The notes below the pieces were generated by a model, which saw only the letters and a program-made list of their open reading frames with translations, ran no database searches and was not told the origin of the DNA. Positions 13,901-26,851 of a stretch of DNA of 64,000 nt are shown one piece after another. A program made the position numbers and the translations under genes. Each line of letters opens with the position of its first letter. Position 1 is the stretch's first letter. Source of the stretch: Pterobdella sp. o SKG-2022 (lineage: Eukaryota > Annelida > Clitellata > Hirudinida > Piscicolidae); assembly GCA_964035795.1 (NCBI GenBank), contig OZ038320.1, forward strand, positions 24,120,118-24,184,117, written 5' to 3'.

Positions 13901-14394
13901 TTATTAATTTATTCTTATTAATATTATCAGTTTATTTTTATTCTTATTAATTTGATTATTATTTATATTAGTTTTACCATATGCATTCATTTTATTATTA
14001 TTGTTCATCAAAATTATCATTGCCATCATTGTAATTGTTGTTTTCATTATTATTGCTTTTTTTATTATAATAATTTTTTTGTTTCACATTATTGTATTCC
14101 TGTTGCATTAATTTTCTATCGTTATTTTGTATGTTCTACGACAGCTGTTATGTAAGTTAAGCATTTTAGTTTTATTTCAAAGTTATTTATCTTTTTTTAA
14201 GTCAGCTTTCTTTCATCTATGTTCCTTTTGTTCATATGGTTTAAAAGTTATAATTCATTTCCATGTCACAAGTTTTGTTTTATTTATATAATATTATTTT
14301 ATTTATATAATTCTATTTTTTCTTTCTTAGGTCTTCTCTTAAGGTTAATATTTTTTAACCTCATAATATTTATTCAAAATAACCGGTATTATTA
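10948..14394. other. AT-rich non-coding DNA
   Basis: No gene is supported. There are scattered ATT runs. Open frames at 13157-13369 and 13686-13901 have no splice context or family resemblance. Confidence 0.5.
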
Positions 14395-14487
14395 CTTTTG
14401 TTATTGTTATTATTTATTATTATTATCATAATCATTATTATTATTATTATTATTATTGTCATTATTATTATTATTATTATTATCACT
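14395..14487. repeat. (TTA)n microsatellite
   Basis: TTA/ATT triplets with a few CAT and GTC interruptions. Similar shorter runs surround it from about 13.8 kb onward. Confidence 0.9.
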
Positions 14488-16439
14488 TCATGACCTCATT
14501 GTTAAACGTTTATTAATTAAACTAAAACTATTTCTAGAGGAGTAAGTCCCTGCCTATTCTTAGGAACACGGGTCGATAACTGTATCATATCTTTATTTCA
14601 TTTCACCAATATATATAAATTGAAATTAATTGTATAAATTTGTTATATTATTCCATTATTATTTTCATTGAAAGTAGTTTCAGCAAGGGTGGTATTATTC
14701 AGGACTATTGTCGTTTAGACAGATCATGAATCAAGAAACAAATGATTGTTGTTGACTCTTTCATACAGTGATCACCTCGAGTTGCTCCTTCAATCTTTGT
14801 TCTTAATATATTTGCTATTGTTTTTCGATGTTTTATTAATAATAAATCTATTGTTATATTTCTGATAGTTGTTATTTTCATCTTTAATGTGTAACTATGC
14901 ATCAAAAGCATGATAAAATTATGTCTTTTTTATTGTTGTTTCATTTTTAAATTTCTATTCTTGATTCATAAAACTACCGCTTCTAAGACCACACCTCAAC
15001 ATCTATTTAAGCATTCATTCACTTAACGAGCCATTACATTTACTTAAACTCAATTAACAAGCTTACTTTTCCTCTATAAACTTCTTCATATAAATATATC
15101 GAATCAAATATATATTCTCTTGTAATAAGGATCTACTACAAGATAAATTGCATTATTGCTATTTTTACTTCATGCATACAATAGCCACTATATAAACAAA
15201 AACTACTATATCAAATCAAAATAATAAATTAGATCTGTATTTTTTTAAATATGTCATTACTATTATATTTAAGGACTGTACATATAATATAAAATGGAAT
15301 ATATATAAAACATTGAATTATATCATTCTAAGGGGGATATAAATCAATAGAAAAGTAAAGAAAGTAATATATTTTCAATACACACAATGATGCATAAACA
15401 AATGGAATACAGAATATCAATATAAAATAGAAAGTTTGAAGCACAAAAAGCCGAGCCAAAAATTTTTAACTATTTTCATTATAATCTTGTATATGTTGGC
15501 CTAGATTATTGGTATTACTTTTTTTGTAATTGTAAAAATAAGCTATTTCAATTAAAAAAAAATTTGATAGATTCCCAGCCGGAGTTAATGCCCAACTTGA
15601 AAGTATTCAATTCGTCATTTGCAGCTTCCACACTTGCGCAGTTCGCCTTGCCTAACTCAATTAATTTTTTGAAATAGATCATCCGCATGGTCGAATGACA
15701 ACGATATCAGAATATAAGTTTTTCAATATGTTGGTTGGGACTTGAAAGCAGCATATGACTATAAGCGCTAGTTTCGATGAAGATTATCTTCGATGCTCGG
15801 ATGCTCGAAACTAAGGATAATTATCATCGTCGCTATCGTCTTCATAGTCTCATCTATATGGGGTGAGACGTTGGTTGTTTTCATTTTCCTTTTATCGAAG
15901 CTGTTTTCTTGCCTAAGATTTGCAGTTTTTTAGTCTCTGTCAATTTGTTAATATTTTATGCTTAGAGAGGAATAATATTATCGTCATTATTTTTGAATTT
16001 TTCTGTTATTTTCACCAATATTCTATTTTTTTCTTTTCTTTGTTTTCAAAATCATTACTCTTAAGCCCACCATTGCTAAATGAAAACAGACAGTAAAACG
16101 AGGTTGATCGATTGATTGATTGATTAGCAAGCTCTTTATTATCTTTCCTTATTATCGTTTTGTTTTCTATTCTTATTTTTTCCACTTATTATATTTTTAT
16201 AACTATTAGACCATTGTTTTTTTTATTATTTCCACCGTTATTATTTTCTTTTTTATTTATATTTTTTCTTACCAGTTGTATTAGAGGTAATTCATTATTC
16301 AATGCATATGAGTTTATTACAATGCAAAATATTCATTAAATTATTTTTCTAGCGTTAATTCCATAATTTTTTCCATTACAATGTAAATTTAATCTGTTGA
16401 CCAAAATTGTCACCGAAATAATATCATAACTTTAATAAC
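14488..16439. other. AT-rich non-coding DNA
   Basis: Mostly featureless. A GC-richer patch at about 15562-15690 is open on the minus strand for some 45 codons (contains ELGKANCASVEAANDEL), but I recognise no family. Around 15768-15818 short complementary arms (AGTTTCGA/TCGAAACT) could form a hairpin. Confidence 0.45.
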
Positions 16440-16643
16440 AATAATAGCAATAATAATAATAATAATGTAAATTCATATAAATTATAATGAAATCATTACG
16501 AATAATAGCATCGATAACAACTATATCATAACAATATCACTAACAACAACATCAAAATAGGTTGTATCAACATTTATTATATCAAATAGCAGTGATGATA
16601 ATAGCAGTAAAAATTTTACGATATGAAGTATAGCAATAATAAC

Positions 16644-16674
<31 letters not shown>

Positions 16675-16675
16675 T
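16440..16675. repeat. (AAT)n-rich tract
   Basis: Two AAT runs (about 16440-16467 and 16640-16673) lie in a stretch dominated by ATA, AAC and AAT triplets. The second is a perfect run of about ten units. Confidence 0.85.
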
Positions 16676-16749
16676 GATACTACTGTATAATACTACTACT
16701 AATAATCATAATACTGTAATAATGATAATAATAAGGATAAGGATAACAG

Positions 16750-16845
16750 TACGCACCTCAACCCGCAGTGAGCAGACTGGAGAGCATAAGTGATAAGGAC
16801 GACTCAACCTGTGATAATCTCATCAACATCCTTGATGACTTATGA
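16750..16845 (+). CDS. candidate terminal exon, protein unknown
   Basis: After GATAACAG, a usable acceptor, a 31-codon frame begins YAPQPAVSRLESIS, turns acidic (DKDDSTCDNL) and ends NILDDL with a TGA stop. The base composition is visibly richer in G and C than on either side, and the peptide has the mix of an amphipathic acidic tail rather than random AT-rich translation. I recognise no family. In phase 1, as would be needed to follow the possible donor at the end of the MXD-like exon, the frame is different, so a direct link to that exon is not supported. Confidence 0.25.
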   Translation, partial: YAPQPAVSRLESISDKDDSTCDNLINILDDL

Positions 16846-16880
16846 CTTGCTAACCAAGTTACATCATGAGATCAACCCTT

Positions 16881-16948
16881 GTGTGTGTGTCCGTGCGTGT
16901 GCGGGTGTGTGTTTGTGTGTGTGTGTGTTTTTTTTTTTGTGTGTGTGA
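16881..16948. repeat. (GT)n microsatellite
   Basis: Imperfect GT dinucleotides interrupted by CCGTGC, GCGG and a run of T. Looser GT-rich sequence continues to about 17.1 kb. Confidence 0.9.
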
Positions 16949-19900
16949 TTGTATGGGTTTTAGTGTATGTGTGATTTTATGAGTCTGATTTTTTGTATGG
17001 GTCTAAATATGTTTATTTGTTTTTTTATGGGTTTGTGTTGATGTATTTTATGTTTTTATCAGAGGTGACTGTTTCCATTCGTGCATATGCGTGTGTTTGT
17101 ATGAGTGCGTGTGTTTTAGGGTTTTATAACACCAAAGAGGTTATTTTCATCTGGTTTTTACATATGTGTATCGATTTCTACAAGGACGGCTTTGATTGAT
17201 TATTTATGGGTGGATGTGTATGTTTTTGTGTTGAACACAAGGGACAAATTGAGGTTTGAAGCATGGTGTAGCAGATGATGTGTTGAAGCACGTTGCTGTT
17301 TAATGCTTTTTGAATTTGCAATCGTTTCGGTGTGTAATACAATATAAAAGATTAGTAAATTAAATATGGTTTATTTTAATGGTTAAATATATAATATAAA
17401 AAAAATTGATACAAAAATACAGCAATATTTAATGTTATTTCCAGCATGGTTCGTGGCGTCGACTGGGTGACGATGAAAAATGCTTAGAATACCATTATAT
17501 TACTAATATTATTTTCAGTGCAAGTAAGAAAAGACTAATTAATATAAAAATAGTAGTAGTCACAGTATGAATAATACAGCACTAAGAGTATGCGCTAGTA
17601 AAAGAGGATCTCAATACTATTAGTGATAATGTCAATAATGCAACTATTGATAGTAGAAAAGCACTAAATGAGGGTGACAATAGTTGGGAGTAAGATTGTT
17701 GCATTCTTTTTTAGATATACATAAACAATGAACAAAGGAGTTTTCTCATAACTTCTCACAACGAACTCATTGAAAAGAACAATTGTAAAAAATATAATCT
17801 TTATAGAGCAGTTCTAATCTTAAAAATATATACAGTGTAGTTTGATTGGTATAAAGGATTAAAAGCTATATTAATAACGTGCGTGGCATTATCACATTGG
17901 AAACTCCAAGGCTCAGTGCGACCCAAGGACAAGTTAAATAAATAAATGGCGCGGGTGTGCGTGAACCAATCTGTAGATGTGTGTATGCATGAGTTTGTCG
18001 AATTAATTTTTAAATGTTTTATTGTGTATGCAGGTGATCAGTCGATACTGTAAGGCATGAGATATTTTTTGTGTGAGTGTGTGTGAACTTCATCTGTTAT
18101 GTGCGTGAAAATATGATTTTTATACTGTTCATTGATAATCGTTCGCATCTATTAGAGTTATTTAAAAAATATATATGCATATTTAATTTTCGTTGGTTTT
18201 CTTGGTGCTTTGTAAGTCTAAATTTTATGTGAAAAATTTTTGATCACTTAAAACACTACGGCTTGTGTTTGTGTTTTATGTATGTGTGGATGTATTTACA
18301 CTGGTGTGTATGTGTATGTGCTTAATTTATGTTTTTGTTACCTTCGAAATTTTATGACACATGATATTCAAAATTTATATCTGTAGCTTCATTTGGATAT
18401 CACTTTGTTCATATAATTTTCTTATTCTGACGCTATTTATATTATTTCGCATTCACTTAATATTTTTATCTTCAGCTATTTCTCTTAGCTTTTTATGAAC
18501 AAAAGTATGTATACATTTGTATGCATACATACATTCATACCCGTATATATGCATGTATAACGTTATTTATAATCAGTTATCTTCCCAAAGACCTTCTGAT
18601 GGATCGTAATGCTATATTTTTACATAGATACGCTGGTATGTTTATGTATATATACGAATATATTCATAAAATTGTTATATTTTTGTTACATGTATTAATT
18701 TAGCATTTTATTTGTTACTCTCAATTGAGGGCTTGTGTTGTTACTGAGTGTTTCAGTTGATTGTATGCACATCCGTTTAATTTTTTGCGTTTGTTCATTT
18801 GTATTTCGTTTATTTATAAGCGTATCTATTCATTTTGTTTATTTGCTTATTTATTTATTTATTGTTTCCGGGTAATATTATAATTTTTATTTTTTTTGCT
18901 CTCATTAATTGTTTATAAAGTTTCTCAAAATTTAAGTTTTTTTTTAATATTTTTTTATGGTTAATTTTTATTTTTTAGGTACACTATTTTTGTATTTATT
19001 TCATTTTTAATTAAAAATTTGAAATATTTTAGTTCGGAAAATTTATTTTAGCTTCCAAGTCTTAACTTATATTAAACTGCATTTAAATATGTTTTATCGT
19101 GAATTTAGAAGGATTTATTAGCTCATAATGAATCTTTTGATTTTACTCATGCATCCATTTTCTTTATGTATTTAATCATTGAAATTGTAATTTTTATCAA
19201 ATTATAAACTAGCTATTTTCATTTATTTTGTACTTGGGTGTGAATTTAGTTGCTTCCAGTATGTCTGAGTGATTTTCTGTGCTTTTACGTGCGGTGTCTC
19301 CTTGTATCTTTTTGAGTTTCCATATATTTTTATTTCATTTTTTTGGTCATTTCTGTATGGGTGGGTATGCAATGAAGAAAAATTATTAATGTTACTTTTC
19401 ATTTTATCAATAATTCACTTATGATATATCTTATAAGATTATTGGTAACCTTTTGAGATGCATGCTTATATTAATCTCCAAATCACATCTATAAAGTTTG
19501 TGTCCGTACATTAACAGATCTACTTGAATTCTATTTCAAGTTTCATGATTTTAGTCACATTATTACTTAGACAAAGTTTAGTAAATAAACAAACATTTCG
19601 AGTTAGCTTTTTTACATTCAATAATTTATTGATTAAACTTCATCACCTTCAATTGACGAAGATACGCAAAATACACACGTATTTAGCTTTTGATCGCAAA
19701 AAAATATCAATAGAAATAAGAAAAATGTAATCCATTAGATTAAAAAACGGTGCGGTCTTTTTAGATTTGAACTTCAAATTGAAGAAATTTTAGATAATTT
19801 TTCCAAATAATTCTTTTGATAAGTTAAACCGTGTTAAAAAATATTTATGTATGTTTGATTCATCTTTTCAGAGACATCTTATGTGTGTTTTGTAGAGCAA

Positions 19901-19994
19901 TTAAACTTTAAAAACATCAATTCAGCATGCTAACGTTATATGATAAAGATATATTTATCGAAAATTATAGCTTCTCTTTTAAATAAGTGTATGA
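16949..19994. other. AT-rich non-coding DNA
   Basis: I can support no exon, RNA gene or known element in this stretch. Open frames at 16993-17199, 18521-18703 and 19524-19730 are low-complexity translations. Confidence 0.5.
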
Positions 19995-20254
19995 ATCCTC
20001 AATTGATGTTTTCAACCTAAGGTCCTCTACTCGTTCTCAACTCTTCATTATCTCTCTCTCACTCCTATGCTAAATCTGCTTTTTCTTTTTCTGATCCACT
20101 TCTTTGGAACTCTCTTCCTCCTAATCTTAAATCTTTTTCCTATCCTACTTTCCTCAAAAACTTAAAAACTTTTTTCTTTAAGCAGTTTATAGCAGAGTGC
20201 CTCTGAACGATGGGTAAGAAGCGCTACATAAATAATTCATTATTATTATTATTT
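19995..20254 (+). mobile_element. LINE fragment, 3' end of ORF2
   Basis: This is a 5'-truncated non-LTR retrotransposon. One frame gives FNLRSS. After a frame change comes FSDPLLWNSLPPNLKS, then FLKNLKTFFFKQF. This is the usual C-terminal motif of LINE ORF2 (a NLRSS box, then (S)xxxLWNSLPxxLR and SFKxxLKxxLF). A short 3' UTR follows with AAGCGCTACATAAATAATTC and an ATT-triplet tail. The tail resembles the end of the two SINEs in this window (AAGCGCTTTATAAATACC), so a LINE of this type may mobilise them. The frame change and truncation make it inactive. Confidence 0.75.
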
Positions 20255-20459
20255 AAAGTTTTTTTATCTTCACACATTGTGTTTTCAAATTTCAAAAGTT
20301 CCATTTGCAAGCCAAATGAATATAAAATTAAATTTTGAAATAAGCTGATAATTATTGAAAACCCACAAAAAATATAACAAGCTAATTAAAATATTTTTTG
20401 AAAACCTTATTTATGAAGTTTAAAAGCTTGTATATAATAAAAATTCACTAAAGAAAAAA
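20255..20459. other. spacer
   Basis: AT-rich sequence with no recognisable feature. Confidence 0.4.
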
Positions 20460-20575
20460 AGATAGTTATTCAAATGAAAACACTTTTAGGAGTTTATTTT
20501 ATTCCACGAAGCTTTTCGCAAGATTAACTTACATTCTCAAGTGGAGGTACAAATATAGGGGCGTTACGGACTTAC
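20460..20575. repeat. hairpin-type dispersed repeat, copy
   Basis: Contains ACACTTTTAGGAGTTTATTT, then CCACGAAGCTTTTCG, then CTTACATTCTCAAGTGGAGG. All three blocks occur in the copy at 47.5 kb, the first in inverted order there. This fits an element with inverted ends around a core containing AAGTGGAGGTACAA. Confidence 0.65.
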
Positions 20576-20639
20576 ATGAAAACGTTGTCAACGTTTAAAT
20601 ATCTAGCGCTTAATTGATGGCAAATAATGTACTAGTAAC

Positions 20640-22760
20640 ATATTTTATTGAAACCCATCACAAAAAATAAAATAAAATAAGTTGAAAAAAAATACAATAA
20701 TCCTGATAATGATAAAATAAAAAAAGATAATAACAATAAATAAACCTAATAATTTAAAAAAAGCATAAAAGATTATTGAAGAATGAAATTTTCAAATAAT
20801 ACAGATTCTAAACAAAATAAGTCTCAATGTCCGTTTCATCATTGGTAGAAGGTTTATTAATCTTAATGTGGTAGGTTCTAATACTTTCTTTTTCTTATTC
20901 TCATGAGGTTCTCTTTCGATTAAAGTCCAGGTAAAACTGTGTCCGGGGCTTAGGGCAATATGTTTTGCCGGTTCTGAATTTCCTTTCAACCTATCATGCT
21001 TTTTCCACCTGGTTGTGGCATTCTTCCCTGTTCTACCTATATAGATTTGCTTGCAATTGCAAGTCCCTTTGTAAATGATGTTATGGTGATGGGTCAACTT
21101 GTCTTTAATTGGAAATAATGATTTTATTATTTCTCACGTTTTCTTTTATTTTATTGATATCTTTCCTAATTAAAATTTCATTCTTACAATATGGTATTTT
21201 TCTATGTAGTGAGACTATTTTATTAAACAACCAGTCTGGAATCGGAATGATTCCATTAAAGTTGGATTCTATAATCTCCAGTTGAGTATAAATAATGTAT
21301 TTTGGGTATCCCGCAGACGTCTACGATTTCAAAATTCTCCTAAATTCCTTTTCGAAATTTGAGCTTATCCCTCGCCTTCAAAAGCTTATTTTCACAACAC
21401 CTCTTTTATAGTGCATTGGCACTTGTAAAGACCAGTGGAAAGGAATTTTGTTGACTTTATTAACCACCTTAAAATCATAAGTACTATTATGAGGTTTGTG
21501 GATGCTTGTATCAAGGAATTTTTTTGGGTTTAGCTCTGTGGTAAATTTAAGATTTCGGTGGATATTAGAATCATAAATGGTGTTGTCTGACTTTTTTTTG
21601 GTGTATGTGTCATCAACGTACTTACAATAAAATAATGGTTCGAGTAGGTTTACTTTTTCATTTACCATTTTGTTGAAAAAACAGTTGGTGATCACCACAG
21701 CAAGTGAGCCTCCCATCGATATGTTTGTATAGTTTTACTGAAGAAAATTTTATTTAGTAACCTTGTTTCAAAAACCTTTCTCTCGCATATTGAAGGAGAA
21801 TTATTCTTTGTGTATTTTTCATCAAAAATGTGTTTAATGGTATCTTCTATTGGTATATTTGTAAATAAATTTTCGATCTCAAAATTTAAATCTTCTAGTT
21901 GAAGAGGAGGAAGTTCACTAAGCCTTTTGGAAAGACTTGAGTATTATTAATGGTATATTTATCATAAGAATTTGGTTTAAGATAATTATTTAACATTTTA
22001 GCCGAGTTATAATATGCTGAGTCTATTTGGTCTATAATTGGCCAAAGGGGTAGATTCTGAATGGTGACATCCGACAAGTTCTTGAATTTATGTGTTTTAA
22101 CTGTGTCAAAAAATCTTGTTGGTTGATTGTATGAGAGAAAAATGTTGTTATAGAATTGTGATTCTCTAAAATATTTTCTTAAGAAATAATGAAATGAGTT
22201 TAGGTCTTCAATATTAGTGTCATTAGTCGGGATGTACTCTCCATCTCTCTCCTTCTATCATAATCTGTATTTTGGTTTCATAGTCAGTCTTATTCATAAT
22301 TATAATACCTGAATCTTTGTCTCCTGATAGTAATTTTATATTTTTATTTTCTCTAAGGGTTTTTTTTATATGTGTCATCCTTATCATGAAACACGTTGTT
22401 TGGTAGTGAGTTCGTTGTTTTTCTGAGAAACTCATGGAAAAGTTCTTTCTTGTCATGAGGAACAAGCATGTGAGCTTTTTCAGCTAGATTTTTTAGTTTT
22501 AGCGCTAAGTGTTTTTTATTTTTTTTTGCTCATATAGCTCTGATGAAACCCATGTTTGAGGCAACTGGTATCTAGTTTTATTTCCAATGATAAATTAATT
22601 ATAGTTATATCATAAGTGTGATTATTGTATCTAGGTTTGTAATGCGATTTTAGTTTCGACACTTTTTTTGTTTTTGTTGTGAGAGAATCGAGTATTTTTC
22701 TGTAAAGAATTTTACTGAAAATGAGACCTCAATTAAGACGAAGATGGTAGTGGAGATGGT
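20640..22760 (-). mobile_element. Penelope-like element, degenerate (RT and GIY-YIG endonuclease)
   Basis: Minus-strand fragments follow the order of a Penelope-like retroelement. About 22465-22223 has LLSGDKDSGIIIMNKTDYE, the early RT block usually read as KxDKGxG(V/I)V. About 22077-21895 has VTIQNLPLWPIIDQI. About 21716-21378 has MGGSLAVVITN and the catalytic LFYCKYVDDTY, then ELNPKKFLDTSI and FHWSLQVPMHYKRGV. About 21097-20792 has NIIYKGTCNCKQIYIGRTGK, a GIY-YIG endonuclease with its Cys pair. Stops and frame changes separate the pieces, so the copy is dead. These elements copy RNA by target-primed reverse transcription. It ends about 200 bp before the SPP start codon. The outer ends are estimates. 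Confidence 0.9.
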
Positions 22761-23005
22761 GATATTCATTTTTTAAATAGTTTAAACTTTTTGCATGTTC
22801 ACTTAGTTGCTGCTTCAATATAAAAAAAAAATGAAACAAAATTTTTTAGAAAATTTATTCAAAAATATTTCAGTTTTGAATTCAAAAATTTGCAAAACTT
22901 ATACGTTTAGAAATATTAATCTAATTTAATTTAAGGTTTTTATAAAAAATTAAATAGAATATTTTGTACACATCCTCGGACTAAAGCTGATGTGTAAAAA
23001 TAAAC

Positions 23006-26000
23006 ATGGCAGAAATAAATGCTACTGTGGAAGAAATTGTGCAAGATGTGGTTAAAAATGCCACCCTTACATCCACGCCTGAAGGAAAAGTTATTGCTTA
23101 TGGTAGCTTGGTCATAATGGCTCTACTTCCAATATTCTATGGTTCTTTTAGGTCGTATAAGCTAATAGAAGTTCAAAAGGTAGGTTCCATATGCTTCTAT
23201 GCTTTTAAACATTTTACGCTTCTCATTTAAATATATTCTACTTTATTATTCATTTATATATAAAAATTATTCTATTTTTTTAATTTCACAAATAATTTTA
23301 TTAGAAAGAAGGCACGGCATCCGAATCAATGTCCACCAAGGATGCCGCTATGTTTCCCATCATTGCTAGTGTCACTCTTGGAGCCTTGTACATACTTTTT
23401 AAGGTTTTTTTTAATAATTTGTATCACAATTATTAAAAATATTTTTAAATCTTCATATAAAAATAATATTTAAAATGTAAACCTAAAAAAATTAATTCAA
23501 TTTTCTAAAAAATACATTTATAAATAAATAAATTTTTGTCAATCTCATCTGTTCAAGCAAATTAAACTTTATTTCAAAGTTGTTCAATAAAGACATGATC
23601 AATATGCTTCTTACTGTTTATTTCTTCTTCCTAGGAATCTTTTCTCTTTCTCATGTCCTGAGGTAATCACTTTTACACAATAACTAAAATTATTAATTTA
23701 AGATATATTTCCATAGTTAAAATATTCATGAATGGAATAACATATGTAGTTAAATCAAATTGAACAGAATAAAATTCAAAATACTTTTTTCTTTTTTCAC
23801 TCATTTTCTTTTTGTGTTATATGAGTTACAATTGTTACAAGTTTAGTTCAATGTATTGTTTTATGGTATATTTGTGTCTTTATGCATATATGACCAATTT
23901 TATTTCCAATCTTGTATAGTTTTTCAATTAAATAATAAATTCTATCTAAAAGAATATTTAGTATATTAAATAAAAATGCTAATCTTCCATCTATTTATTT
24001 TTTTCTTCCAAAACCTTTTTGTTCTCATTTGGTTTTCATTTCCATTTTAATACGGTTGTGCCTATTTATTTGTATTCATCTTAATCTCTGTATTTTCACT
24101 TATATTTTTATATCCATTATTTTATATTCATTTGAATCGCTATTTACTAATTGTTATATAAATATTTTTTATATCTATCTACCTACTATATAAATGTAAT
24201 TATAAACTTCGTGTACAGCTCCTACTTCAACAAGTATCTTCCTTCATGTATTCCTAATGAGAACTTCCACTTCATTTTTACTCAAGGACAAGATAAGACC
24301 AGAAAAGGTTGTTTTACATACATTTTTACACAAATATTTAGAGGGTGTCAGAAAAGTGTCAAAATTATAACTAAAATTAGTCATTCAATCTATTATATCA
24401 TTTTCATAACTCATAAAATGACTTTTCAGTTATTACTATATTTTTATTAAACTGTCACAACTACCACAGATTGGATAGACTTTAAGTTCACAGTGAAAGA
24501 CATAATATGTCTGTGTTTCTGTGCTCTGTTGGGAGTTTGGTACCTTATTCAAAAGGTTGTGAGAGTCATTATTGTTTCACGTTTTTGATCTAGTAATACA
24601 CCTTGGTATATAAGAATATAAAATAAATTATATTGATTGATTACTCATTTTCAACTACTAACCCTAAGTTTGAGTTCAAACCTTTTGGATATGAAAGTTT
24701 TTAAAACGTTAATGATAATATTTGTACGTTCTAACTAAAACTTCAAAAGTAAAAATAATTTAATTAATGAAACATACTCAAAATCAATAATACAAAGATA
24801 GTGAATAATACAAATGTATGAAAACAAACACTATGTTTAATTAAACCCAATAATGCACAGAGCTTTTCATGAGATTATATTGTGTGGTCTTATCAAAAGC
24901 TTCGTACATTAATTGGTTTAGCAAAGTTTATGGTTTGTTTTCGTAAAATTATTGATATAATAAAATTGGACAAAATCAAATGGTTAGTTAATTAAAACAG
25001 AAATGTAAGAATGTTTTTGTTACACAAGTCTCCGAGTGTATCTAACTTTTGTGACGAAAAGCCTTGTAAATTATTTACTATATTTATTAAGTGTTTGTTT
25101 TTGTAAAATTGTGTCATGCTATTATACTTCATCATTATAGTATATTGGTAATTGTTATAGTTATCATAAAAAGAACAATACAATACTGCTATTACTAAAG
25201 CCAACAAACGCGCACACAGCACTGGATAGCAAATAACTTGATAGGCCTGGCATTCTCCCTCAATGCTATAGAGTTTCTGCATTTGAACACTATATCCACA
25301 GGCTGTATCCTTCTAGGGGGTCTCTTCATCTATGATATCTTCTGGGTGGGTCTTTGTGGTTTGCTCTATGATGTTCTTGTTTTTTATCTTTTTTTGGGGG
25401 TATATTCAACGTTTTAGTATGCAAGCGTGTGAAATTTATATGCTTGCAGGTGTTTGGGACTGATGTGATGGTGACTGTGGCTAAATCATTTGATGCTCCT
25501 ATCAAACGTGAGACGAAATTATTTTCGATTGTTAAATATCTTCAAAACTATAATAAATAAAAGTCTAGAAATAAATTCGAATCCTTATATTAATAATAAA
25601 TCCTTTAACACTGCCATAATGGCCTTCACTACACACCCACATCACAAACACAACAGTGGTATTCCCTCAAGACATAATGATCAACGGCATCTACGCCAAG
25701 AACTTCGCCATGTTGGGTCTGGGAGATATAGTGATTCCTGGCACCTTCATCGCCATGTTACTCCGCTTCGACTACAGTCTGGCCAGAGGCAAAAGGACCT
25801 ATTTTTACGCGGGTTATCTTGCCTACATCTTGGGAATCTTGGCCACTCTAGTGGTTATGCATGTCTTCCAGCACGCACAAGTTGGTTTTTAATGGATTTT
25901 GATCGTTGAGCTGTGTTGTATCCATATTTATACTTTTACGTATATTGCTATTTTTATTTTTATAATGATATGATGAAAAATTTTTATTCTTTTTTGATTT

Positions 26001-26798
26001 GTTAATATAGTATTATAATTTTTGGTCTAGTTCTCCAATATCCAGGCATGCATAAGCATTCTTTATATTCTCATGCAATTTTTAACCCCGTATGTATGGC
26101 GTGTCAGCGATTCTAAACGTTGATTTTTTCAAGATTTTGTAATGTATTTTATCATAATGTCTTCAAAGTTGTCTCGTTATATCTAGCCCAATCAACCTCT
26201 TGCCAAGTATCTTTCTCATCAAACTGTCTCCAGGCCTATAGATGTATCAATTCTGATGATCATCTTTCATACCATTTCAATTAAAACATTGTGCTCATTT
26301 AAAACAATGCCATCATCATAACAGCAATTATTATAATAAATAGAATAATAGCAACTAATGAAACAAATGATAACACGATGAACCCAACAGCCAGCCCTGT
26401 TGTACCTTGTTCCTACCTGCTTAGGCATTCCAATTCTAACAGCTATTATCAAGGGAGACATTAAGGCTATGTTTAAGTTAGTAGTGGTGTTTTATAATGT
26501 AGGTTTCTTGGACGGTCTTTTTTAATTAAAGGTTGTTCAAGAGGTCATTTATGCTAATTTCATGCATCTTTGTTAATTCAAAAGACGCTTTAACTTATAA
26601 AAGGATTATGAAATAATCTATGTTGAGTTATCAAGTATTCTCTTTAAAATCTTCTATTATATTTGCTCAGTTCACTAATATTCTGATTGGTGAATGAAAA
26701 CGGCATATACTTTATTCAAGTTATAAATATTCAATTTCAAATTTTTTTGTAGTTACTGTGACAGGCCTGAAGAGACTGGAGAAAATAAAAAAGACTAG
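23006..26798 (+). CDS. HM13: signal peptide peptidase (intramembrane aspartyl protease)
   Basis: Ten exons: 23006-23179, 23305-23403, 23580-23662, 24219-24307, 24470-24555, 25220-25345, 25450-25507, 25657-25880, 26391-26476, 26753-26798. They total 1,071 nt, or 356 residues (human is 377), all GT/AG and in phase. The ER-membrane enzyme cuts leftover signal peptides within the bilayer. Diagnostic motifs are all present: FIYDIFW with catalytic Asp about residue 216, LGLGD with Asp about 262, and PALLYLVP from about 314. The N-terminus has two NAT sequons (residues 5 and 18) before a first membrane segment reading STPEGKVIAYGSLVIMALLP. The C-terminus ends NKKD instead of the KKxx-type signal of vertebrate SPP. 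The start is the only Met before the conserved STPEG block. Confidence 0.97.
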
Positions 26799-26845
26799 TA
26801 CCTCAGTTTTGATGTTTAAATATTAATTTATAAGAAATTTTTTTC

Positions 26846-26851
26846 AATAAA
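26846..26851 (+). terminator. polyadenylation signal of the SPP gene
   Basis: AATAAA 48 bases after the TAG stop codon at 26796-26798. Confidence 0.7.

Noticed and set aside
13686..13901. 71-residue minus-strand open frame with a less repetitive C-terminal half
   Set aside because: The N-terminal half is microsatellite translation. The rest has no splice sites or family match.
24151..24450. 99-residue plus-strand open frame
   Set aside because: Only the part at 24219-24307 is real (SPP exon 4). The rest is intron read-through.
24992..25282. 96-residue minus-strand open frame
   Set aside because: Antisense shadow overlapping SPP exon 6, with no coding character of its own.
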